Shown here: positions 1-5,637 of the stretch, in pieces | How the letters are laid out: each line of letters begins with the position of its first letter | Position numbering within the stretch: position 1 is the stretch's first letter | Source: Candidatus Brocadiia bacterium | GTDB lineage: Bacteria; Planctomycetota; PUPC01; DSUN01 | NCBI GenBank assembly: GCA_016782825.1 | Contig: JADHXT010000135.1 | Coordinates: 1 to 8,313 of the forward strand | Length of the DNA: 8,313 bases | Reading direction: 5' to 3' | Program-made: the position numbers and the translations under genes | The notes under the pieces: generated by a model | Databases searched by the model: none | Told to the model about the DNA's origin: nothing | What the model saw: the letters and a program-made list of their open reading frames with translations, nothing else

Positions 1-1690
1 TGGAGTAGGCGCCGTGGTGCCAGTTCTTGCTGAGCTGAACGGGGATCCCGGTCGGCCGTCCCTCGGCGTCGCACAGGATCGGCGTCTGCCCCGTGATGTT
101 CGCCGGCTTCTTCACGTCGAAGAGCACGGGGACGTAATGTCGATCCAAGCTCCCGTTGTCGATCCGGAGCTCGACCTCGTCGTAGTCGCGGATATCGGTG
201 TATCCAGTCTTCCAGTCGCGCTCAAACTCGGGTACGTCAACGACGTAGGCCCCCACCCCGCTGTCATACTGGGTCCGGTACGCCATGCCCTTGCGGCCCT
301 TGGCCGCGAACTCGATCGGCGCGTTCCGCCACGCCTCATCATCGACAGGACAATGCAGCACGAATTCCTTGTTCGCGCCAAATGCCCACCGGCCTGAAAC
401 CTGCTTGTCGATGGTCCATTCGTTCAGACAGACGCGCATCCTGGCGCCATCCAGGTTCGGGGCAGGGGGCCCCTGCCCTCGCTCCGTCCCCTCATCGAAG
501 GTCATGCGCCAGCTCAACCCGCTCTGGCCAAATCTGTCGGGGGCTTTGGCGTGGGCCATGACCTCATCCTCGCGGAGGGCACGATTCCATAGCCGCAGGT
601 CGTCGAACAATGCATGCACAGGCTTCCCGTGCCCGTCAGGGCGGCCACCGATCCGGAGTGCCCCATTGCCCGGGATTCGCACCTTGCCGACCTTCGTCGA
701 ACCTGCGGGCCTGCCGTCCACGTAGAAGCGAAGTGTGCTGTTGTCGTAGCTCATGGCCAGATGATACCACCTGTCGGGCGGCAGTGCATGGCTCTTGTCC
801 ACACGATGTACGTTGTCGCGCCCACCGCCGATGTTCATGATCGCCGTCACCGTCTCCCGATTGAGCAGAAGACCGAAGTTGCCGTCCTGCCATTCATTCG
901 CGTTCTTGCCGATGAGCCAGTGGTGGCGGTTGTGGACAGATAGCTTACGGGGGATTCTTACCCACGCCTCCAGTGTGAACACCTGCGGGTCGAGCTCTGG
1001 CCGGTGGGGGACATCCACGGGCTGGCCACGTATCGCGCGCCCCGCGCCGGTAATGCCTGGACAGGGACCGTTCTCGTACGCACAGTCGGGTGCGATCTTG
1101 AGAGAGAACGTGAGGGAGGATGGCCACGCAACGAGCTCGAGGGTGCTGTCTGTCTCGAGGATCTTGCCACCGGGGCCCTCGAATTGAAGCCCCGGAAAGC
1201 GGTAACGCTGCGCGAAGCGTCCTGACTCCAGCAGGATGGCGTCGCGTGCGTCCCGTGTCCGACCGGCGCGGCAACTGACCGCGCGATACACCGTGCCCTG
1301 GTGTTCCAGCTCGATCGTCAGTTTGGCGGGCGGGAGACTTGTCAACGGTCGCGATCCAGTTCTTGACGCAGAGCGATAGCCGGGGCCGTCGATCCGGCCC
1401 AGGCGCGCCTGACGGAAGTCCGCCATGTCCAACGCGAACCCATAGCGGCCGGACTCGACACAGAACACATTCGCGCTCGTGTCAGTCTTCTCCTTGCGGA
1501 AGCCGTTCGGCCACCAGGCAAAGCTGTAGTCACGTCTGCGCAGCGGCCGGCTGTCTGCTCTCTCGGATTCGCGCTGTCCCTGAGCATCTCTCGCCGTCTT
1601 GCCCATGGTGGTGCTCTCTCGTGCTCGGATGCACCCTGTGACAAGGAGCATCGCTGCGCCGGCGATGGCGACGACGGTGTTCTCGTGCAT
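1..1690 (-). CDS. LamG-domain lipoprotein, 3' end cut by window edge
   Basis: The frame is open from an ATG at 1690 to the window edge (563 codons, no stop), so the C-terminus is missing. The start has a strong Shine-Dalgarno (AGAGGAG, 5-base spacer). Residues 1-20 form a lipoprotein signal: a hydrophobic stretch (VVAIAGAAMLLVTGC) with lipobox V-T-G-C20, implying lipid anchoring at the envelope. Residues 55-200 are beta-rich with no family I recognise. Residues about 215-380 are a concanavalin A-like LamG/jelly-roll domain, shown by FTLEAWVRIP, then RWYHLAMSYDNSTLRFYVDG and finally FDDLRLWNRAL; this ending is very typical of bacterial LamG_3 domains. Residues 381-563 are a further unassigned region. 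LamG domains commonly bind carbohydrate. No catalytic motif is visible, so a glycan-binding or surface role is inferred. The gene follows the alpha/beta hydrolase by 26 bases, probably in one transcript. A catalytic domain could lie in the missing part. Confidence 0.85.
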   Translation of the reverse strand, partial: MHENTVVAIAGAAMLLVTGCIRARESTTMGKTARDAQGQRESERADSRPLRRRDYSFAWWPNGFRKEKTDTSANVFCVESGRYGFALDMADFRQARLGRIDGPGYRSASRTGSRPLTSLPPAKLTIELEHQGTVYRAVSCRAGRTRDARDAILLESGRFAQRYRFPGLQFEGPGGKILETDSTLELVAWPSSLTFSLKIAPDCAYENGPCPGITGAGRAIRGQPVDVPHRPELDPQVFTLEAWVRIPRKLSVHNRHHWLIGKNANEWQDGNFGLLLNRETVTAIMNIGGGRDNVHRVDKSHALPPDRWYHLAMSYDNSTLRFYVDGRPAGSTKVGKVRIPGNGALRIGGRPDGHGKPVHALFDDLRLWNRALREDEVMAHAKAPDRFGQSGLSWRMTFDEGTERGQGPPAPNLDGARMRVCLNEWTIDKQVSGRWAFGANKEFVLHCPVDDEAWRNAPIEFAAKGRKGMAYRTQYDSGVGAYVVDVPEFERDWKTGYTDIRDYDEVELRIDNGSLDRHYVPVLFDVKKPANITGQTPILCDAEGRPTGIPVQLSKNWHHGAYS

Positions 1691-1695
1691 GGGGG

Positions 1696-1702
1696 CTCCT
1701 CT
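1696..1702 (-). promoter_or_regulatory. Ribosome binding site of the LamG lipoprotein gene
   Basis: AGAGGAG on the minus strand, 5 bases before the ATG at 1690. It fixes the start of a gene whose other end is outside the window, and it lies in the short gap after the hydrolase stop, supporting separate re-initiation within an operon. Confidence 0.7.
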
Positions 1703-1716
1703 GCGCGCGACCGTCG

Positions 1717-3504
1717 TCACTCGACTATCCAGCGGACATGGGTGAAGCGGATTCCCTCGTCGGCCCACGTCGCCTTGTCCGGCCGCGTGAGTTCGAGAGT
1801 CGTGACGGAGTTCCAGCTCTTCAGCGGCAGGCCATTCCTGACCTCGCTCAGTTCGCCGAGCGATACAACGACCGTTTGCCAGCCGGGCTTCCCTTTGAGC
1901 GTTACGGCCTTCCGGTACTCCCGTTGCTTCCCGTGAATCGCGACCACAAGGGTCTGATCCCTCGAGGTCGCGATGTCGAGCGCGAGCTTTGCGCCTTTGG
2001 GGCCGCGCCACTTCGGGTCGCCGAGCTGGTGGGTCAGCGGAGAGAAGCGGGCGCCCACGGTGAACCCCTTCCTGCCGTCGGGCCCGACGGAGGTCTTGAG
2101 GACGGTGCGGATGCTCCCTGGGATCGGGTCCGTTCCCGGCGAGCTCGTGGTCCACATGCCGGTCCCTTCGGAGCCGTCGTAGATCACAAGTGAGTGCGTG
2201 TCGGTGGCTCTTGCATCACCGAGGTCGCGGGGAATGGCCGTGGCGAGTTGGCTCGTGAGCACCACGCCGTCTTGGTAGCGGACGTTCGCGATCGCGAACA
2301 GCCGCTGACTCACGTCCATCACAGGCAGCAACGCTTTCACTTCGCCGTCCGTCGTCTTCGCCCTGCCATCGCGCCAGTTGCGACTCACCACGTCCGGGTT
2401 GTCCACGGCATAGTAGACGTGGATGGCCTTCACGTCGCCCGGCCGATCGGGAGCAACGGTCAGCGTCGGCACGCCGGCGCCGTTCAACTCGATCGAGGCC
2501 TTCGGCGTTTCCGGCAGCTTGCCTTCCTCTTTGAGCCAGCAGTCCATCCATGCGAGCAAGGTCTTGTCGAATCCTGATCCGATGTGATGACGCTGGCGCG
2601 CGGTGAGGCCGATCCGCCACTGGGTGCCCTCTTTGACCCGATCGAGCGTCTGGTAGGCACGGTCCATCTTGCCATGGTGATCGTTTGTGGCGCTGAGGAA
2701 CAGCATTGGGCAGGTCAGATACGGCGGATACGCTTCCGGCGCCATCCCCCCCAGCCAGACCTTGTCCACCTCCTTCAGCCTGGCCTGACTTGGGCGTTTG
2801 GCGAAGCGGGGAATCCTGCGGTGGAAACGGTTCCAGCCGCAGCCGTAGATGGCACAAGCGGCCTTGAGCCTCGGGTCCATCGCGAAGGACCACATCGTCG
2901 TGCCGCCCATCGACACACCAAAGGCGCCGATGCGACTCTTGTCGACCCCGGGCTGCTCTCGCAGGTAGGAGAGCGCCCGTCGGGCCACGGCCGTCCAGAT
3001 GTACCAGGACGACTCGCGCACGGTCGGGTCGGTCGCCATTGCTTTGCCGCGGTTGTGTTTGTGGTTCCCCTGCTTCAAGGCTTCTGGATAGAGCGTGTAC
3101 CGATCCCGGTTGTCCCACACGCCGTGGTAGTTGCAGCTCAGACACGCATAGCCGCGCGCCGTCCAGGTCTCCAGCCAGGGCTTGCTGACGGTCTGCCCAC
3201 CCCCATGCAGGTGCATCACCGCAGCGACGCCTGTCGCTCCCTCCGGCGCGGCGTACAGACCGTAGACACGCACCGTGTGGCCGTTGACGTAGGCCGAGAA
3301 GTACACTTCCTTATACGTGGCGCCCTTCTCCGACCACTGCCTGATGATCTCTTCATCGAGGGCGCCCTTGTCGGGGTCGTATGTGCTCCAGACTTCCGGC
3401 GGGGTCAACACAGCGGCATCCTTTCCCAGTGCAGTCGGTACCGTCCACAGCACCAACATCGTGATGACGGCTGCGACCGCGAGCGTTCGCATACAGGCCG
3501 TCAT
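1717..3504 (-). CDS. Secreted alpha/beta hydrolase (esterase-like) with C-terminal beta domains
   Basis: 595 residues. The frame is open further upstream, but the ATG at 3504 is preferred: GAGGAG lies 9 bases before it and it begins a clean signal peptide (MRTLAVAAVITMLVLWTVPTALG, probable cleavage after G27). Residues 90-325 are an alpha/beta hydrolase core: oxyanion-type H100-G-G-G103, nucleophile elbow G196-V-S198-M-G200, probable acid D275 (ATNDHH) and probable catalytic His at H306 or H307 (RQRHHIG). This resembles dienelactone hydrolase, acetyl-xylan esterase and prolyl-oligopeptidase-type enzymes; an ester or acyl substrate is inferred, not shown. Residues about 335-430 resemble a small Ig-like domain, and about 440-595 look like a jelly-roll/carbohydrate-binding-like domain. 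The protein is about twice the size of a lone hydrolase domain. It is exported, and its gene lies 26 bases before the LamG lipoprotein gene, which fits extracellular or periplasmic glycan de-esterification. Confidence 0.88.
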   Translation of the reverse strand: MTACMRTLAVAAVITMLVLWTVPTALGKDAAVLTPPEVWSTYDPDKGALDEEIIRQWSEKGATYKEVYFSAYVNGHTVRVYGLYAAPEGATGVAAVMHLHGGGQTVSKPWLETWTARGYACLSCNYHGVWDNRDRYTLYPEALKQGNHKHNRGKAMATDPTVRESSWYIWTAVARRALSYLREQPGVDKSRIGAFGVSMGGTTMWSFAMDPRLKAACAIYGCGWNRFHRRIPRFAKRPSQARLKEVDKVWLGGMAPEAYPPYLTCPMLFLSATNDHHGKMDRAYQTLDRVKEGTQWRIGLTARQRHHIGSGFDKTLLAWMDCWLKEEGKLPETPKASIELNGAGVPTLTVAPDRPGDVKAIHVYYAVDNPDVVSRNWRDGRAKTTDGEVKALLPVMDVSQRLFAIANVRYQDGVVLTSQLATAIPRDLGDARATDTHSLVIYDGSEGTGMWTTSSPGTDPIPGSIRTVLKTSVGPDGRKGFTVGARFSPLTHQLGDPKWRGPKGAKLALDIATSRDQTLVVAIHGKQREYRKAVTLKGKPGWQTVVVSLGELSEVRNGLPLKSWNSVTTLELTRPDKATWADEGIRFTHVRWIVE

Positions 3505-3513
3505 TCGCGACAT

Positions 3514-3519
3514 CTCCTC
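3514..3519 (-). promoter_or_regulatory. Ribosome binding site that decides the hydrolase start
   Basis: GAGGAG on the minus strand ends 9 bases before the ATG at 3504. Another in-frame ATG at 3513 abuts it directly and is too close to use it, and a third at 3597 would put about 30 arginine-rich residues before the signal peptide. The site therefore supports 3504. Confidence 0.65.
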
Positions 3520-3693
3520 ACAACACACCCTAGCGGGGATCTGCTGCCCCCGGCTGCGGCGTCCACCGAACTCCACACGGCTGCCGTATCGCTTCACCCG
3601 GTGGCCCCAACGCCTTCCGTGCGCGAGGGAGGCGGTGTGGTCGGAGCCCAGAGACTAACTATGATGTCCCCCGGACTCGAACTGAGCGCTTCC

Positions 3694-4359
3694 TCAGGGG
3701 CGTGCGCCGGGGAGCTCGGCAAGCACCTGCGCGTAGCGCTCCACTTCGGCCACCGTTCGCGCGCAGTTCTCCCAACGCTTGAACTTGTCTGGCGTCACCC
3801 TGAAGTTGTGGAGCTTCTCCTCGTCGTGGCCCACCATGCGCCAGAGACCGCCTACCTTGCATTGGTTACCGACCCCGCACCTGTAACACGGGGGTATGTC
3901 GGTGGCATGGAAAATGGCGCCGAGATAGCGCACCTTGTGAGACCGATGGATCATGACGTCCTCGAACCGCTGCACGCCGCGCTCTTTGCTTTCCTGGAAC
4001 AGAGCCGTTACGACGAGCAGCACCGGCTTGTCTTCAAGCAAGTTCTTGACGTGGTGGAAACACCAGAGGCGAGAGATGAAACTGAACATCCAGGCAGTGA
4101 TGTTCCCATGATGGACAGGCGACCCCAGAACCAGCGCATCGGCCTCGAGGATGGATCCAAGGTACGGCCACAAAGCGTCTTTCTGGCCACACATGTTCGT
4201 CTTCGCGCAGAGGTGGGCGCAAGCCCGACAAGGCGAGAAGTTCAGAGCGCTTAGATTCACGAAGGTGTGCTCGTGGCCGCTCTGCTCAAGAAGCGACCGC
4301 ACGATCCGGTCCGTGTTGCCACCTTGGATGGGACTTCCGCTCACACCAACAATAGCCAT
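3694..4359 (-). CDS. Flavodoxin-fold NAD(P)H/FMN reductase-like protein with two cysteine clusters
   Basis: 221 residues, soluble and probably cytoplasmic. The N-terminus (IVGVSGSPIQGGNT, residues 3-16) is the flavodoxin-fold phosphate-binding loop of NADPH-dependent FMN reductases and iron-sulfur flavoproteins. Next comes a cysteine cluster C44-x2-C47-x3-C51-x5-C57, then the conserved VLGSPVHHGNITAWM flavin-loop region (residues 77-91). A second cluster, C158-x2-C161-x5-C167 (PCYRCGVGNQCKVGG), follows near residue 160. In this family the first cluster can hold a [4Fe-4S] centre; the second may be structural or a second metal site. The likely role is electron transfer or flavin reduction with an unknown partner. 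The ATG at 4359 is chosen because homology begins there; an in-frame ATG at 4608 lies inside the IS remnant and would add 83 unrelated residues. The Shine-Dalgarno is weak (AGG about 10 bases upstream). It stands alone: 87 bases after the IS end and 189 before the hydrolase. Confidence 0.85.
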   Translation of the reverse strand: MAIVGVSGSPIQGGNTDRIVRSLLEQSGHEHTFVNLSALNFSPCRACAHLCAKTNMCGQKDALWPYLGSILEADALVLGSPVHHGNITAWMFSFISRLWCFHHVKNLLEDKPVLLVVTALFQESKERGVQRFEDVMIHRSHKVRYLGAIFHATDIPPCYRCGVGNQCKVGGLWRMVGHDEEKLHNFRVTPDKFKRWENCARTVAEVERYAQVLAELPGARP

Positions 4360-4445
4360 GTTGCTGTTACCTGTGTCTGTGAGCCGGCTGTCCGCCAGTC
4401 CCCGCTGCCTGCTCGGCACCGAGGGTGCGGGCGAAGAACGCTTCA

Positions 4446-4463
4446 GCCGAGATTTCCCATTGG
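4446..4463 (+). repeat. Terminal inverted repeat, promoter-side end of the IS1380-like element
   Basis: GCCGAGATTTCCCATTGG; the inverted partner is at 5223-5240, sharing GATTTCCCA plus the outermost GCC. It lies 87 bases upstream of the flavoprotein start. Confidence 0.6.
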
Positions 4464-4502
4464 ACTCTGGCTGACCCCGCTGGCCAGCACTCGCGATGCT
4501 GT

Positions 4503-4532
4503 ATTGTAGTCCCCCGCTTCCCCCGGATGCAA
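4503..4532 (-). promoter_or_regulatory. Possible sigma70-type promoter inside the IS end, facing the flavoprotein gene
   Basis: Minus strand TTGCAT (4532-4527), an 18-base spacer, then TACAAT (4508-4503), which matches the -10 consensus at 5 of 6. The -35 matches only 3 of 6 and the spacer is one base over ideal. A short inverted repeat (CCGCTT/AAGCGG) overlaps the -35 and spacer. It would start transcription about 40 bases inside the element and run out across its end into the gene at 4359. AT-rich hexamers are scarce here, which makes it stand out, but a chance match is possible. Confidence 0.35.
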
Positions 4533-4687
4533 GCGGAAAGACCGGCCTGACCCGGCGGGGTGCCACGGAGCCGCTGCAAGACGGTCGAACGGCTCGCGCC
4601 GGGGCCAATATGGCCGAACCCGCCCCTTGCGCCCCATGCGGCTCCGTGCCTCCTCGCGATCTGCCAGGTTGGCGTGGTGGCTTTCGT

Positions 4688-5149
4688 TCATCCCGCTCTC
4701 GCCAGCACCGGCAGCAACCGCAGCCGACGGATGCGATCCAGGACCGCCCGGAGCAACTGGCGCGGCACGGCGACCTCGGCCATCTGGAACGTCATCTCAC
4801 TGGTAGACGCCCCGAGCTTGTCCTTGGCCCGGCCCCCGACCACGTGCCGCATGGCCGGGTCCACCCGCAACCGGTCAGCATCGTTCGTATCCTCATACCG
4901 CGTCAGCCGACCAAGGACCGCCCGCCGCAGCAGCGCCGTCATCGTGCGCTGCGTGTTCTTGCCCGTGCGCGGATCGCACAGTTGGCTGCCCGCCATCTCC
5001 GTCAAGCCGAACACATCATCGAGTTCGCGGTACGCCAGCAGCCCGGCATCGCTCGTCACCTTCACCCCGTGGAACTCCACTCGCAACTCCCGGCCAAACC
5101 CGACCCGGCAGGCCCCGTTTCGTCTCTCACCCATTCGGTGCAGCTCCAT
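4688..5149 (-). pseudogene. IS1380-family transposase remnant: N-terminus fused in frame to C-terminus, DDE core deleted
   Basis: 153 codons. Residues 17-119 match the N-terminal region of IS1380 transposases: VTSDAGLLAYRELDDVFGL, then the DPRTG segment, then GRLTRYEDTNDADRLRVDPA and ASTSEM. In intact proteins the last motif is followed by an SRFE-type segment and the long catalytic domain. Here, at about residue 119/120 (near 4792/4793), it passes directly into TFQMAEVAVPRQLL, which resembles the extreme C-terminus of the family, and ends after 34 more residues. All DDE catalytic residues would lie in the missing part, so it cannot be an active transposase. The frame is intact across the junction, so a small protein could be made. 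The start is ambiguous: ATG at 5149, or ATG at 5134 with GGAG 9 bases before it. Recognition is from memory of the family. Confidence 0.75.
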
Positions 5150-5156
5150 CCAGTGG

Positions 5157-5211
5157 CTTGATCGGGAGAATCGTGCGTCTACACCGTGCTTAGACGCATT
5201 CCACGATCAAG
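5157..5211 (-). repeat. Subterminal hairpin of the IS1380-like element, downstream of the cupin gene
   Basis: Two perfect 8-bp stems, CTTGATCG/CGATCAAG (5157-5164 with 5204-5211) and TGCGTCTA/TAGACGCA (5174-5181 with 5191-5198). An asymmetric internal loop separates them and a 9-base loop (5182-5190) caps them. It lies between the IS end and the transposase start and 30 bases past the cupin stop. Either strand can fold it. There is no T-run after it, so an intrinsic terminator is unlikely; it may protect the element from read-in translation or act in transposition. Confidence 0.6.
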
Positions 5212-5222
5212 CGTTCGCTGCG

Positions 5223-5240
5223 CATCTGGGAAATCCAGGC
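5223..5240 (-). repeat. Terminal inverted repeat, transposase-start end of the IS1380-like element
   Basis: On the minus strand GCCTGGATTTCCCAGATG, the partner of the repeat at 4446-4463. Its outer base directly touches the stop codon of the cupin gene (5241-5243). Confidence 0.6.
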
Positions 5241-5624
5241 CTAGAGCTCCAACGGCTTTCCCTCCCGCCCATAGTCGTCCTCGTGGCGCTGCTGGTCGGC
5301 GGCGCTCCACTCGCCAAAACAGACGACCAGCATGCGGAATGGCTCGCCTTCCGCCCAGAAGCGGTGCCTGTCGCCAGGCCGGATCAGGAACTCGTCGTGG
5401 GCTTCTGGGCGGATGATCTCGCCGTTGAGCTCGAGCACGCCGCCGGGGTCGAGGAAGTGGAACAGCTCGAACCGGGTCTCGTGCGAATGCAGGCTCGACC
5501 GAGACCCTGGCTTCACGCACGTCAGATCGACCGAACAGCGCTGGTTCCGCACGACCATGAAGATATCGCCCCACGGGCGCGTGGACTTGGTGGTTGTCTG
5601 CTCATCGCGAGGATCGTCTTCCAT
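5241..5624 (-). CDS. Small cupin protein, mannose-6-phosphate isomerase type II-like
   Basis: 127 residues, one cupin domain at about 16-108, no signal peptide. It opens with R16-P-W-G19, the entry signature of the cupin half of type II phosphomannose isomerase/GDP-mannose pyrophosphorylase proteins. The first metal motif is G40-x5-H46-x-H48-x4-E53; the second is IRPGDRH (residues 81-87), giving the fourth ligand H87. All four expected metal ligands are present. Known relatives isomerise sugar phosphates; other small cupins bind or rearrange uronates, so the substrate is open. The ATG at 5624 has GAGGAG 5 bases upstream and lies 13 bases after the sulfatase stop, so the two genes are surely cotranscribed. 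The role is probably handling the sugar released by the sulfatase step (inferred). The stop codon touches the IS terminal repeat, so the last few residues may have been altered by the insertion, though the domain itself is complete. Confidence 0.85.
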   Translation of the reverse strand: MEDDPRDEQTTTKSTRPWGDIFMVVRNQRCSVDLTCVKPGSRSSLHSHETRFELFHFLDPGGVLELNGEIIRPEAHDEFLIRPGDRHRFWAEGEPFRMLVVCFGEWSAADQQRHEDDYGREGKPLEL

Positions 5625-5629
5625 CTCTA

Positions 5630-5635
5630 CTCCTC
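5630..5635 (-). promoter_or_regulatory. Ribosome binding site of the cupin gene
   Basis: GAGGAG on the minus strand, 5 bases before the ATG at 5624 and just after the sulfatase stop. It settles the cupin start and marks within-operon re-initiation. Confidence 0.65.
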
Positions 5636-5637
5636 AG

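Larger units (their letters stand above)
4446..5240 (-). mobile_element. IS1380-like element, internally deleted, non-autonomous
   Basis: Imperfect 18-base terminal inverted repeats bound about 795 bases: GCCTGGATTTCCCAGATG (minus strand, 5240-5223) and GCCGAGATTTCCCATTGG (plus strand, 4446-4463). They agree at 13 of 18 positions, including a run of nine (GATTTCCCA). Between them lies only the N- and C-terminal coding ends of an IS1380-type transposase. Intact family members are roughly 1.3-1.7 kb, so about half or more is missing. A subterminal hairpin lies at 5157-5211. The 242 bases after the coding remnant (4446-4687) hold no gene; I see only a short palindrome (4603-4615, GGCCA-ATA-TGGCC) and a possible promoter (4503-4532). 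No target-site duplication is evident (TTCA against CTAG outside the repeats). The family call rests on the protein remnant; the exact ends rest on the repeats and are less certain. Confidence 0.65.

Noticed and set aside
3505..3693. 189-base gap before the hydrolase, searched for a promoter or small gene
   Set aside because: Only the ribosome site near 3514-3519 is convincing; no hexamer pair or conserved-looking small frame stood out.
3682..3697. Small hairpin CTGAG-CGCTTC-CTCAG at the flavoprotein stop
   Set aside because: The stem is only 5 bp and there is no T-run on the minus strand; not enough for a terminator call.
3660..3700. tRNA-like T-arm sequence (GTTCGAGTCC) after the flavoprotein gene
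   Set aside because: One stem pair is mismatched, there is no CCA, and no D-arm, anticodon arm or acceptor partner can be placed upstream, which is coding. Also rejected as an attachment site.
2584..4254. Long plus-strand open frame of 556 codons
   Set aside because: It runs antisense across the hydrolase and the flavoprotein, has no domain I recognise and is arginine/proline/histidine-rich; a GC-bias shadow.
4360..4608. N-terminal extension of the flavoprotein by 83 residues
   Set aside because: This stretch lies in the IS tail and its terminal repeat, and the flavodoxin fold begins exactly at the ATG at 4359.
4438..5248. Target-site duplication flanking the IS1380-like element
   Set aside because: Bases outside the repeats (TTCA and CTAG) do not match, even when the boundary is shifted by one.
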